A stretch of 64,000 nucleotides of DNA, taken from NCBI RefSeq assembly GCF_007833165.1, contig NZ_VOBQ01000015.1:62001-126000 (forward strand). The letters run 5' to 3'. How positions within the stretch are numbered: position 1 is the first letter of the stretch; the number at the start of each line of letters is the position of its first letter. The notes beneath the pieces were generated by a model. That model was given only the letters and a program-made list of their open reading frames with translations. It was not told the origin of the DNA and did no database searches. Positions 32,220 through 40,397 of the stretch are shown one piece after another. The stretch is from Caenimonas sedimenti. GTDB lineage: Bacteria; Pseudomonadota; Gammaproteobacteria; Burkholderiales; Burkholderiaceae_C. A program made the translations under genes and the position numbers.

Positions 32220-32852
32220 ATGCCCTGGAACCGACGAATCTTTCTCACCGCAGCCGCCGCCGCCTCCCTCGCCGCCTGCTCGAAGCAGCCCAAGCTGAGC
32301 GCCCTGCCAGCCGGAGCCCCGGTCCTTGCCTTGGGCGACTCCATCACCTTCGGCACCGGCGCGACACCCGAGACGAGCTATCCCACGGTGCTGGCGAAGC
32401 TGACCGGCTGGAACATCGTCAACGCCGGTGTGCCCGGCGACACGTCGCTGGCGGCATTGAAGCGCCTGCCGGCCCTGCTGCAGGAACATGCGCCGCGGCT
32501 GGTGCTGGTCAGCATCGGCGGCAATGACTTCCTGCGTGGCGTGCAGGAGTCCGAGACCCGCACCAATGTGCGTGCGATCTGCCAGCAGTGCGCCGCGGCC
32601 GGGGCGCAGGTGGTGCTGGTCGCGATCCCGGGGTTCAGCGCTTTGGCGGCGGCGACGCGGTCGCTGAGCGACCATGCCCTGTATGCCGAGCTGGCGCAGG
32701 AGCTGAAAATTCCGGTGCACGCGTCCGGCTGGGCCGAAGTGCTCAGCGATGCGTCCCTGCGCTCGGACCCGATCCACGCCAATGCGCGCGGCTACGAGGT
32801 GTTCGCCCGCGGCCTCGCGGAGACGCTCAGGAAACTGGGCTTGACCGGATAG
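32220..32852 (+). CDS. SGNH/GDSL hydrolase (arylesterase, TesA-like), lipoprotein
   Basis: This 210-residue protein has a signal with lipobox SLAACS (Cys20). The SGNH blocks are VLALGDSITFGTG (Ser about 41), NAGVPGDTS, SIGGNDFLRG and DPIHANARGYEVFA with the Asp-x-x-His pair. This is the family of TesA and arylesterases, which cleave aryl esters, acyl-CoA or lysophospholipids; here it would be membrane-anchored on the periplasmic side. The ATG at 32220 is divergent from the radical-SAM operon, 51 bases away. Confidence 0.9.
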   Translation: MPWNRRIFLTAAAAASLAACSKQPKLSALPAGAPVLALGDSITFGTGATPETSYPTVLAKLTGWNIVNAGVPGDTSLAALKRLPALLQEHAPRLVLVSIGGNDFLRGVQESETRTNVRAICQQCAAAGAQVVLVAIPGFSALAAATRSLSDHALYAELAQELKIPVHASGWAEVLSDASLRSDPIHANARGYEVFARGLAETLRKLGLTG

Positions 32853-32853
32853 G

Positions 32854-33168
32854 TCAGACCTGGGCGGGCAGCACTTTGAGGCCGACCCAGGCGGCGCCGA
32901 TCACGGCATTGACGGGCACGCTCAGCGCGCTCGGCACATAGAACAGCACCGACAGGCCGGGCGCGTTCAAGAGCATCTCGAAGAAGCCGCCCATCCCGTA
33001 GAACACGACCCCGCACCAAAGCCAGCGGCGCATGTACGTCGGCAGCCAGCGCGCCTGCGCGCGGTTGTGCCGCCACGCCGCCGCACGCTCGATCACGTTG
33101 CCGCGATTGACGTCCTGGAACAGCCAGCCGAAGAAGAAGTAGCGGTACAGCAGCGTGCGGAAAGCCAT
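32854..33168 (-). CDS. Small membrane protein, unknown
   Basis: This 104-residue protein has an aromatic start (MAFRTLLYRYFFFGWLFQDV) and a charged segment NVIERAAAWRHNRAQARWLP. Hydrophobic stretches follow (WLWCGVVFYGMGGFFEMLL and FYVPSALSVPVNAVIGAAWVGLKVL), so probably two or three membrane passes. I do not recognise the family. The ribosome site is weak. It ends 2 bases from the arylesterase stop. A TCCTACG copy lies about 78 bases upstream on the minus strand but without a good -10. Confidence 0.6.
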   Translation of the reverse strand: MAFRTLLYRYFFFGWLFQDVNRGNVIERAAAWRHNRAQARWLPTYMRRWLWCGVVFYGMGGFFEMLLNAPGLSVLFYVPSALSVPVNAVIGAAWVGLKVLPAQV

Positions 33169-33272
33169 GGGGCAAGCCCTGCGGGGTGGTGCGACGATGT
33201 TGTTTCCTTGTACCGGGAAGGTCCGTGCGTGTCCATGCTGATTGTGCGTAGGACTTGGCGTCCGCGCGTTTT

Positions 33273-33306
33273 TCCTACCGGGGTGCGCCCGGGGGGCGGC
33301 TAACCT
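33273..33306 (+). promoter_or_regulatory. Putative promoter with shared TCCTAC element
   Basis: TCCTACC (33273-33279), exactly 21 bases, then TAACCT (33301-33306). The element ends 56 bases before the proposed GTG start at 33336. Confidence 0.35.
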
Positions 33307-33335
33307 CCGGCGATGCAAAAACGAAAGACCGCAAC

Positions 33336-34088
33336 GTGAAGGCTTTCCGGCTCGCGCGGCCCGCGCTGTGGCTCGCGCTCGTGGCCGTCGTCACTGCGTC
33401 CGGCTGGACCGGCTGGAAGCTGCGCGAGAGCGCACGCCTCGCACGGGAGAGCGAACCCTTCCAGGCGCAGCCGGTGAACGCGGTCGCCAGCCTGCTGATC
33501 GTCGGGGACAGCACGGCCGTGGGCACGGGGGCCAGCAGCGCCACGCGCAGCATTGGGGGCCTGATCGGCATCGGCAACCCGCAACTGCGCGTCGTGAACC
33601 GCGCGGCCAACGGCGCCCGGTACGAGGATTTCGCGCGGCAACTGCAGGCCGGCACCGAGCGCTTCGATTTCGTGCTGGTCCTCGGCGGCGGCAACGACGT
33701 GATCCGCGGGACCAGCGCCGAACAGCTGCTGCCACAGGCCCGGCGCGTGGCCGAACTGGCGCGCGAACGCGGCACCAACGTGGTGCTGATGCCACCCGGC
33801 AACGTCGGCAACGCGCCGCTCTTCCTTCCGCCGGTGGGCTGGTGGATGAGCCGGCGCGCGCAGGAACTGCATGCGGCCGTGCGGCTGGCCGCGCTGGCCA
33901 CGGGCGCGACCTATGTCAACCTGTACCAGCCCCCGGAGCAGGACCCCTTTGCCCGCCAGCCCGGGCTGTACCATGCCGCCGACGGCCTGCATCCCAGCGA
34001 CGCCGGCTACCGCCTCTGGCTGCAGGAGCTGGACCGGCAGGCCCACTTCGGCGAACGCCTGGCCAGCATCGTCCCGTCTCAGAGCTGA
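33336..34088 (+). CDS. SGNH/GDSL hydrolase, membrane-anchored
   Basis: This 250-residue protein has one N-terminal helix (LARPALWLALVAVVTASGWTGW). The SGNH blocks follow: LLIVGDSTAVGTG, NRAANGARYEDFA, VLVLGGGNDVIRG and HAADGLHPSDAGYRLW. The esterase or acyl-hydrolase substrate is unknown. No ATG fits before the helix in this frame, so GTG at 33336 is the best start; an ATG at 33314 belongs to a different, 8-codon frame. It is a separate family branch from the SGNH gene at 32220. The end overlaps the convergent EamA gene by 10 bases. Confidence 0.82.
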   Translation: MKAFRLARPALWLALVAVVTASGWTGWKLRESARLARESEPFQAQPVNAVASLLIVGDSTAVGTGASSATRSIGGLIGIGNPQLRVVNRAANGARYEDFARQLQAGTERFDFVLVLGGGNDVIRGTSAEQLLPQARRVAELARERGTNVVLMPPGNVGNAPLFLPPVGWWMSRRAQELHAAVRLAALATGATYVNLYQPPEQDPFARQPGLYHAADGLHPSDAGYRLWLQELDRQAHFGERLASIVPSQS

Positions 34089-35017
34089 AGGCACAGCGCC
34101 AGCACGCCGGCCAGTACCAGGGCCAGGCCGGTCTTCTCCATGCGCGTGAGCTGTTCGCTCATCAGCTTGCGCGAGACGAGATAGCTGAACACCACTTCCA
34201 CCATGCCGAGCGTGCGCACGTTGGCCGCCGTCGTCAGCGCGAACGCGGTGAACCAGCCGATGGACGCCGCGGCCCCGGCCGCTCCGGCGACGGCGGAGAC
34301 GTGCCAGGCCGAAGCCATGGCACGCAGCGCCTGCGGAGAACGCCAGGCCAGCCAGCCGCCCAGCAGCAGCGATTGCGCCGCCTGCGCCCACAGCACGCCC
34401 CAGGCGCCCGTGAGCCAGGGCGAAACCTCGGGCAACTGCAGCGCCGCCCCGCGATAGCCGACGGCGGACAACGCGAAGCCGGCGCCGGAGCCCAGGCCGA
34501 ACCAGGCGGCCCGCCCGGTCCACGCCTTCGCATCCTTCAGCGCACCCACGCCGGCCTGGGGTGGCAGCGAGAGCAGCACCACGCCGGCCGTCGCGAGCCC
34601 CATCGCCAGCAGGGTGATCCAGCCCGGCAGCTCCAGCAGGAACAGGCTGGCGAACAAGGCCACCTGCAGTGCATCGGTTTTCGAATAGGCGACGCCGATG
34701 ACGAAGTTGCGCTCCTTCATGGCCCCCAGCAGGAAAGCGGTGGCCGCCAGTTGCCCGAGCGCCCCCAGCATCAACCAGCCGAAGTAGCCGGCATGGAAGC
34801 CCGGGATGGCGGCGCGCGTGGCGGGCAGCGCATGCAGCAGCAGCAGCCAGGCGGCCGCGAAGGGCAGGCCGTACAGGAAGCGCGCGAGGGTGGCGCCCAA
34901 GGTCCCCGCCTCGGCGACCAGGGACCGTTGCGCCGCATTGCGGGCGGTCTGCGCCAGGGCGGCCCACAGGACGATGGGCACCCAGAGCCAGGGCAGGAGT
35001 GGGGTGGCGGCGGACAT
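34079..35017 (-). CDS. EamA/DMT-family transporter
   Basis: This 312-residue inner-membrane protein has about ten hydrophobic helices in two similar halves, the drug/metabolite transporter layout. The first half includes LGATLARFLYGLPFAAAWLLLL, the second FTAFALTTAANVRTLGMVEVVFSYLVSR, with a conserved EKTGLALVLAGVLAL at the end. The transported compound, probably an amino acid or metabolite for export, is not predictable. The ATG at 35017 fits the family start. Confidence 0.88.
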   Translation of the reverse strand: MSAATPLLPWLWVPIVLWAALAQTARNAAQRSLVAEAGTLGATLARFLYGLPFAAAWLLLLHALPATRAAIPGFHAGYFGWLMLGALGQLAATAFLLGAMKERNFVIGVAYSKTDALQVALFASLFLLELPGWITLLAMGLATAGVVLLSLPPQAGVGALKDAKAWTGRAAWFGLGSGAGFALSAVGYRGAALQLPEVSPWLTGAWGVLWAQAAQSLLLGGWLAWRSPQALRAMASAWHVSAVAGAAGAAASIGWFTAFALTTAANVRTLGMVEVVFSYLVSRKLMSEQLTRMEKTGLALVLAGVLALCLQL

Positions 35018-35142
35018 GGCGTGACGGAACCGGAATCGCGATGATCCCGGAAACGGCCCTGCCGCGCCGTCTCGATGCGCGTGAGCTGGCCGCGCCGTTG
35101 GCGATAGCGCGCGTGACGCGGCTTCCCAACGGTTTGTGGAGG

Positions 35143-35361
35143 TCAGGCCGGGGTCAGCTTGATCTTGCCTTCGCGCACGTAGCGGTCGTATTCGTCGCGC
35201 GTGATGGCGGTGGCGCCGCGGCTGTTGTCTTCGGTGGACCAGCCGAGGGTGACGCTGTCGTCGGCGACCTCGATCTCCACGGGGCCCGGCGGGATGGGGA
35301 TGAGCATGCCGTCGCCTTCGCGAAAGCAGACCTCGCCGCGGATCAGGGCTTGCTGGCTCAT
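35143..35361 (-). CDS. Small conserved-looking protein, unknown
   Basis: This 72-residue protein begins MSQQALIRGEVCFREGDGML and is beta-rich. It contains IPIPPGPVEIEVADDSVTLGW and a C-terminal helix TRDEYDRYVREGKIKLTPA. AAGGAG precedes the ATG at 35361. No membrane segment or catalytic motif is visible, and I do not recognise the family. The methyltransferase gene upstream ends 77 bases away on the same strand. Confidence 0.65.
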   Translation of the reverse strand: MSQQALIRGEVCFREGDGMLIPIPPGPVEIEVADDSVTLGWSTEDNSRGATAITRDEYDRYVREGKIKLTPA

Positions 35362-35437
35362 GGGTGCTCCTTGGTTGGAGCGATTGCAACCCGGCCATGG
35401 CGGCCGGCGTGTAGTCGGGCGCCTTGTCCGAATGCCG

Positions 35438-36271
35438 TCAACCTCCGCCGCAGGACGCCCCGGCCGCGCGCTGGAAGACCTGCCCGCGCAGCAGCATGAA
35501 AGGCCCTTCCCCGCCGGTGATGCGCAGTTCGCTGCCGACGGCATCCGCCACCAGTGCGCCACGCTCGTGGGGCGTGGTCCGCATGGTGGCGCCCTGCATG
35601 CGCGCCGTCATCCTGCGGTCGCGGCCCTTGCGCGTGAGCGTCCCCTCCACTTCCTGGTAACGCTGGGCCAGGCGCAGGCCGAAATCCTTCAACGGGCCGG
35701 TGCCGCACCACAGGCCGTCCACCTTCGCGGGCACCACCCACAGGTGCACCTTGCTCGACTTTTCCAGCCCGACCTTCTTGTCGGGCACGGGCACGACGGT
35801 GGTCTGGTCGGGCTTCCAGTCGCCCATGTCCCAGTCATGCGACACCAGCCGCGTGCCCGGCTTGAGGTCGAGCAGCACGGGCCGCAGCTGCAGGTTGACG
35901 GCGGGCAGCAGGTACATGGTGATCACGGACGCCTTGGTCAGGTCGGTCTTGAACAGGTCTTGCTCGCGGAACACCGCCCGTTCGGCGACGCCGGAGTCGC
36001 GCGCGTTCTTCTGGCTCAGCGCGACGAGCTGGGGATCGATTTCCACACCCAGCCCGCTGGCACCGAAGCGGCGCGCGGCGAGGATGACGATGCGGCCATC
36101 GCCCGAGCCGAGGTCGATCACGTGGTCGGTCGCCTTGACGTCGGCCAGGCGAAGCATCTCGAGCGTGACGTTGTCGGGGGAGGTGATGAAGGGCACTTCC
36201 TCGGTGGCCAGAGCGCACAGGGGCGCGGCCACGGCGAGTCTCAGCAGCAGTCGAAGGGGAAAGAAAAGCAT
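35438..36271 (-). CDS. Exported SAM-dependent methyltransferase-like protein
   Basis: This 277-residue protein has a hydrophobic start (MLFFPLRLLLRLAVAAPLCALA) like a signal peptide. A class I methyltransferase core follows: NVTLEMLRLADVKATDHVIDLGSGDGRIVI, with motif I DLGSGDGR and a matching GLGVEIDPQLVALS. Later SHDWDMGDW is in motif-IV position. Exported methyltransferases of this kind are seen in Burkholderiales; whether SAM is available outside the cytoplasm is an open question, so the start or location may be wrong. The last 80 residues are a separate beta-rich region ending Cys-Gly-Gly-Gly. Confidence 0.78.
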   Translation of the reverse strand: MLFFPLRLLLRLAVAAPLCALATEEVPFITSPDNVTLEMLRLADVKATDHVIDLGSGDGRIVILAARRFGASGLGVEIDPQLVALSQKNARDSGVAERAVFREQDLFKTDLTKASVITMYLLPAVNLQLRPVLLDLKPGTRLVSHDWDMGDWKPDQTTVVPVPDKKVGLEKSSKVHLWVVPAKVDGLWCGTGPLKDFGLRLAQRYQEVEGTLTRKGRDRRMTARMQGATMRTTPHERGALVADAVGSELRITGGEGPFMLLRGQVFQRAAGASCGGG

Positions 36272-36378
36272 CGCCCAAAAATACCACGGCGGCCTGGGCC
36301 GTGCCTCAGCCATTGCCACGGTCGAGGGCGCCGGCTGACATGGGGACGGCCGCACGGCTGGGCATCTGACCTCGATCG

Positions 36379-36412
36379 TCCTACAAACTTCCGCCACCGG
36401 CTGACCTTCAAT
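36379..36412 (+). promoter_or_regulatory. Putative promoter with shared TCCTAC element
   Basis: TCCTACA (36379-36385), exactly 21 bases, then TTCAAT (36407-36412). The element ends 64 bases before the ATG at 36450. Confidence 0.35.
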
Positions 36413-36449
36413 GGCGCTGCCTCAACGGCGAGGCGCAGGGAGAACGGTC

Positions 36450-38198
36450 ATGCACAGCTGGTTTCGCGCGCGGCTCGCCCCGGTGCTGGCGTGCCATCTC
36501 GTCCTCGTTGCATGCGGCGGCGGCGGCGGTGGTGGCCCGGATGCCCCAGTGGCGGCCGCTGCCGGCCGCGCCGAAGCCACCGTCTTCCATCCCATCGACA
36601 CGCAGCTCCAGCAATGCGCGGCCCTGCGGAGCTTCACCTATCCGGCGTTGACCGTGTCCTCCGCCGACAGCATCCCTGCCGGCCCCGTCTCCGGCGTCGA
36701 GACCGGGCCGCACTGCCGGGTCACCGGCTTCATGAACCGGCGCAGCGGCGTCAACGGGGCGTACGCCATCGGTTTCGAGATGCGCCTGCCCGCCAGCTGG
36801 AACGGCCGCTTCTTCTTCCAGAACAACGGCGGCTTCGACGGCGTCGTCCTCCCGGCCATCGGCATGCAGCTGGGTGGCGGCCACACCAGCAGCGCCCTGT
36901 CGATGGGGTTCGCCGTGATCAGTTCCGACGCGGGCCATTCCGCTGAACAGAACCTGCCCGGCCCCGGCCATTTCGGGCTGGATCCGCAGGCGCGGCTGGA
37001 CTACGGCTATCAGTACATCGGCGTGCTGACGCCGATGGCGCGCGACCTCGTGCGCGCCGCCTATGGCCGCGCGCCCGACCGTTCGTACATCGGCGGCTGT
37101 TCCAACGGCGGCCGGCAGACGCTGGTGGCCGCGGCGCGCTATCCGCAGTTGTTCGACGGCTATCTGGCCGGCGCGCCCGGCTTCAACCTGCCCAAATCGG
37201 TGGTGCAGATGCTGTGGGACACGCAGCAACTGGCCTCGGCCGCATCCACCACGCTCCCCGACGGGTTGCCCGACATCACGAGCGCACTGAGCCCCGCGGA
37301 ACGCAAGCTCGTGGCCCGCCGCATCGTGGAGAAATGCGACGCCATGGATGGTGCGCGTGACGGCATGGTGCTGGACGTGAAGGCTTGCCACGCGGCCTTC
37401 GACTTCCAGGCCGACGTGCCTTCGTGCGGCGCCGCGCGCGACGGCAACTGCCTGGACGCGAAGCAGAAGGCCGCGCTCACCCGCATGCATGCCGGCGCCA
37501 GCAACAGCGCGGGCCAGGCGCTGCACGCGAGCTTCCCCATCGACCGCGGCATCGCCTACGACGACTGGCTCTCGTGGAAGTACCACCTGAACCCCGGCGT
37601 GGGCGCGAGCGCCATGCCCTACCTGATGACCAGCCCACCGGCCCAGGTGCGGGGCGACTCGCTCCTGAAGTACTCGCTCGATTTCAGCATGGACCTGGAT
37701 GCGCCGAAGATCCATGCCAGCGGTGGCGCTTACCTGCAGTCCGCCATGCAATACCTGAGCCCGCCCGATCCGGCGGACCTGTCGGCGCTGAAGCAGCGCC
37801 GCGGCAAGATCCTGGTGACGCATGGCACCTCCGACCCCGTGTTCTCCTCGGACGACACCGCGGCCTGGTACGACGCGCTGCGCCGCGCGAACAACGGCGA
37901 CGCCTCCGATTTCGCCCGCTACTTCCCCGTGCCCGGCATGGGGCACTGCGTCGGCGGCGCGGCCACGGACCAGTTCAATGGCATCACAGCCCTGGTGGAA
38001 TGGGTGGAGCAGGGCAAGGCGCCCGCCACCCTGCTCGCCACGGCGCGTGGGCCTGGCAACCCCGGCGGCGCGAACCCCATGGTGCCGGCCGATTGGTCGC
38101 CCGGCCGCACCCGGCCCCTCTGCCCCTATCCGCAGGTGGCGCGGCTGAAACTGGGCGCGACCGACGTCGAATCGGCGGGCAGCTTCATTTGCCAGTAG
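36450..38198 (+). CDS. Tannase/feruloyl esterase family lipoprotein
   Basis: This 582-residue exported esterase has a lipoprotein-like signal (HLVLVACGGGG, Cys22). The tannase-family landmarks follow: CRVTGFMNRRSGVNGAYAIGFEMRLP, WNGRFFFQNNGGFDG, the nucleophile motif GGCSNGGRQ, AGAPGFNLPK, and the late PVPGMGHC with the catalytic His. Paired cysteines around the active site are typical. Members cleave gallate, ferulate, MHET-like or similar aromatic esters outside the cytoplasm. GGGAGA precedes the ATG. The next gene, an ABC exporter, begins within its end. Confidence 0.9.
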   Translation: MHSWFRARLAPVLACHLVLVACGGGGGGGPDAPVAAAAGRAEATVFHPIDTQLQQCAALRSFTYPALTVSSADSIPAGPVSGVETGPHCRVTGFMNRRSGVNGAYAIGFEMRLPASWNGRFFFQNNGGFDGVVLPAIGMQLGGGHTSSALSMGFAVISSDAGHSAEQNLPGPGHFGLDPQARLDYGYQYIGVLTPMARDLVRAAYGRAPDRSYIGGCSNGGRQTLVAAARYPQLFDGYLAGAPGFNLPKSVVQMLWDTQQLASAASTTLPDGLPDITSALSPAERKLVARRIVEKCDAMDGARDGMVLDVKACHAAFDFQADVPSCGAARDGNCLDAKQKAALTRMHAGASNSAGQALHASFPIDRGIAYDDWLSWKYHLNPGVGASAMPYLMTSPPAQVRGDSLLKYSLDFSMDLDAPKIHASGGAYLQSAMQYLSPPDPADLSALKQRRGKILVTHGTSDPVFSSDDTAAWYDALRRANNGDASDFARYFPVPGMGHCVGGAATDQFNGITALVEWVEQGKAPATLLATARGPGNPGGANPMVPADWSPGRTRPLCPYPQVARLKLGATDVESAGSFICQ

Positions 38199-39958
38199 CG
38201 CTGCTTGGGCGTTACCTGAAGCCGCAGCGCAAGCTCGCGGCGCTGGCGCTGCTGCTGGCTGCCGCAAGCCAGGTGCTGGCGCTGGTGGACCCGATCATCT
38301 TCGGCTGGATCATCGACGGCTACGCCAACCAGCGGCATGCGAAGACCGACGAGGAACTGGTGCGCGGCGCGTTGCAGCTGTTGGCGCTCGCGGTGGCCGT
38401 GGCCATCGCTTCGCGCGCCTGCAAAGCGGTGCAGGACTACCTGACGCGGCTGGTCGTGCAGCGCTTCGGCACCCAGATCTTCAACGACGGCCTGCGCCAG
38501 ACGCTGCGCCTGAACTACCAGGAGTTCGAGGACCGCAGCAGCGGCGAGACGCTGTCCCTGCTGCTGCGCGTCCGCGCCGACACCGAGCGCTTCATCAATG
38601 CCTTCATCAATGTGCTGTTCGCCTCCGTGGTGGGCCTGGCCTTCCTGCTCTGGTACGCCGTCACCAAGAGCTGGCTGCTGGTGCCGGTCTTCGGCATCGG
38701 CCTGGTGGTGCTGGGCGGCCTGAGCGGGCTCCTGAGCCGCCAGATCCGCACGCAGCAGCGCTCGCTCAATCGGGAAACGGCGCGCAGCGCCGGCTTCATC
38801 ACCGAGAGCCTGCGCAACGTTGCGCTGATCAAGAGCCTGGGCCTGACCTTCCGCGAGATCCGCCGCCTGCAGGCGCAGACCGAGGCGATCTTCGCGCTGG
38901 AGATGGCCAAGGTGCGCCGCATCCGCTGGCTGTCGTTCCTGCAGGGCAGCACGCTCAGCCTGCTGAAGCTGTCGGTGCTCTTCACACTGCTCTGGCTGAT
39001 CTTCCGGGACGTGCTGAGCACCGGCGAGCTGATCGCGATGCAGTTCATCTCGGTCGCCATCCTGGCGCCGCTGCAGGAGCTGGGCACCATCATCCTGGCC
39101 TGGCGGGAGGCCAGTTCGTCGCTGGCGAATTTCGCCGAGCTGATGGCCAAGCCGGTGGAACGCCGGCCGGAGGACGCGGTGCACATCGGCCCGGTGGAGT
39201 CGTTGCGCTTCGAAAACGTGGTGTTCCGCCACCGCGGCGCGGCCCAAAACGCGCTGGACGGCGTCAGCTTCGAGGCGCGGCTCGGCGACACCATCGCCTT
39301 CGTCGGCCCTTCGGGTTCCGGCAAGTCCACACTCGTCAAGCTGTTGCTCGGGCTGTACCGGCCCGCGGAGGGGGAAGTCTTCTTCAACGAGGTCAGCACG
39401 CGCCGCCTGCGCTACAACGAGGCGCGCCGGCAGGTGGGCTATGTGACCCAGGAAACCACCCTCTTCGCCGGCACCGTGCGCGAGAACATGCTGTTCGTGC
39501 GGCCGGATGCGGACGACCTCCAGATCCTGGAGGCGCTGGACCAGGCCCAATGCACCGCGTTGCTGGCGCGGCTGCCGCAGGGCCTGGACACCGTCATCGG
39601 GGAGGGCGGCGCCAAGTTGTCCGGCGGTGAGCGGCAGCGCCTGTCCATCGCCCGGGCGCTGCTGCGCGAGCCGCGCCTGCTGGTGTTCGACGAGGCGACA
39701 TCCGCCCTGGATTCGTTGACGGAGGAGCAAGTGACCGAAACCGTGCGGCGCGTGTCGGCGGCCCGCAACCGCATCACCCTGCTGATCGCACACCGGCTTT
39801 CCACCGTGCTGCACGCCGACGCCATCCACGTCCTGGAGATGGGGAAGTTGGTGGAACGCGGCTCGCATGCGGAATTGGTCGCACAGAAGGGTCTTTACTA
39901 TGCGATGTGGCGGCAGCAGATCGGCGAGCGGCTTGCCAACCCCGCCACTCTGCAGTAG
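38189..39958 (+). CDS. ABC transporter, fused membrane and ATPase domains (MsbA/lipid exporter type)
   Basis: This 589-residue half-transporter has six membrane helices in residues 10-300. The ATPase domain (about 335-589) has Walker A GPSGSGKST (about 372-380), Q-loop YVTQETTLF, signature LSGGERQR, Walker B LLVFDEATSALD and His-loop IAHRLS. It probably exports a lipid or hydrophobic compound as a homodimer. No ATG fits at the start; a TTG at 38189, overlapping the tannase stop by 10 bases, gives LPVALLGRYLKPQRK, like the family start. Translational coupling to the esterase gene is likely. Confidence 0.9.
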   Translation: MPVALLGRYLKPQRKLAALALLLAAASQVLALVDPIIFGWIIDGYANQRHAKTDEELVRGALQLLALAVAVAIASRACKAVQDYLTRLVVQRFGTQIFNDGLRQTLRLNYQEFEDRSSGETLSLLLRVRADTERFINAFINVLFASVVGLAFLLWYAVTKSWLLVPVFGIGLVVLGGLSGLLSRQIRTQQRSLNRETARSAGFITESLRNVALIKSLGLTFREIRRLQAQTEAIFALEMAKVRRIRWLSFLQGSTLSLLKLSVLFTLLWLIFRDVLSTGELIAMQFISVAILAPLQELGTIILAWREASSSLANFAELMAKPVERRPEDAVHIGPVESLRFENVVFRHRGAAQNALDGVSFEARLGDTIAFVGPSGSGKSTLVKLLLGLYRPAEGEVFFNEVSTRRLRYNEARRQVGYVTQETTLFAGTVRENMLFVRPDADDLQILEALDQAQCTALLARLPQGLDTVIGEGGAKLSGGERQRLSIARALLREPRLLVFDEATSALDSLTEEQVTETVRRVSAARNRITLLIAHRLSTVLHADAIHVLEMGKLVERGSHAELVAQKGLYYAMWRQQIGERLANPATLQ

Positions 39959-40004
39959 CGTTGGCGACCTTCCCACCGAACCCGGACCCGAAAGCGAAAA
40001 AACG

Positions 40005-40394
40005 ATGACGACCCGATGGATGCCCCTGATTTGCGCGGCCGGCCTGCTGTTCGCGGCCGCCCAGGCGACCGCGCAAGCCCATAAACCGCTGTACAAGTGC
40101 ACCGACGCCAAGGGCAAGCCCGTCTACACCCAGATGCCTTGCGAAGACGCCAAGATCGTCGGCGAGAAGAAGCCCAAGCCGGATGCCCGCAAGGAAACGC
40201 CGCCGCAGGACCGCGCGCGGGCCGCGAACCGGGCCCGCCTGAGCCCCGAGGAACTGCAGAAATGCGACGGCCTGGCCGCGACGATCAAGGACCAGGAGGC
40301 CACGCTGAAGGCCAAGCCGGCACCGCACAATCCCGAGGACGAGCGTCCGCTCACCCAGAGCCGCAAGGAATACCGCGAGATGCGGTGTGCCTGA
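40005..40394 (+). CDS. DUF4124-domain exported protein
   Basis: This 129-residue protein has a signal peptide (MTTRWMPLICAAGLLFAAAQ, cleavage near TAQA). The DUF4124 start follows: LYKCTDAKGKPVYTQMPC with its cysteine pair. A Lys/Pro/Arg-rich linker leads to a helical end (LSPEELQKCDGLAATIKDQ). DUF4124 proteins are common in betaproteobacterial envelopes and have no known activity. The ATG at 40005 follows an A-rich stretch. It is 46 bases after the ABC exporter and may be in the same transcript. Confidence 0.82.
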   Translation: MTTRWMPLICAAGLLFAAAQATAQAHKPLYKCTDAKGKPVYTQMPCEDAKIVGEKKPKPDARKETPPQDRARAANRARLSPEELQKCDGLAATIKDQEATLKAKPAPHNPEDERPLTQSRKEYREMRCA

Positions 40395-40397
40395 GGT

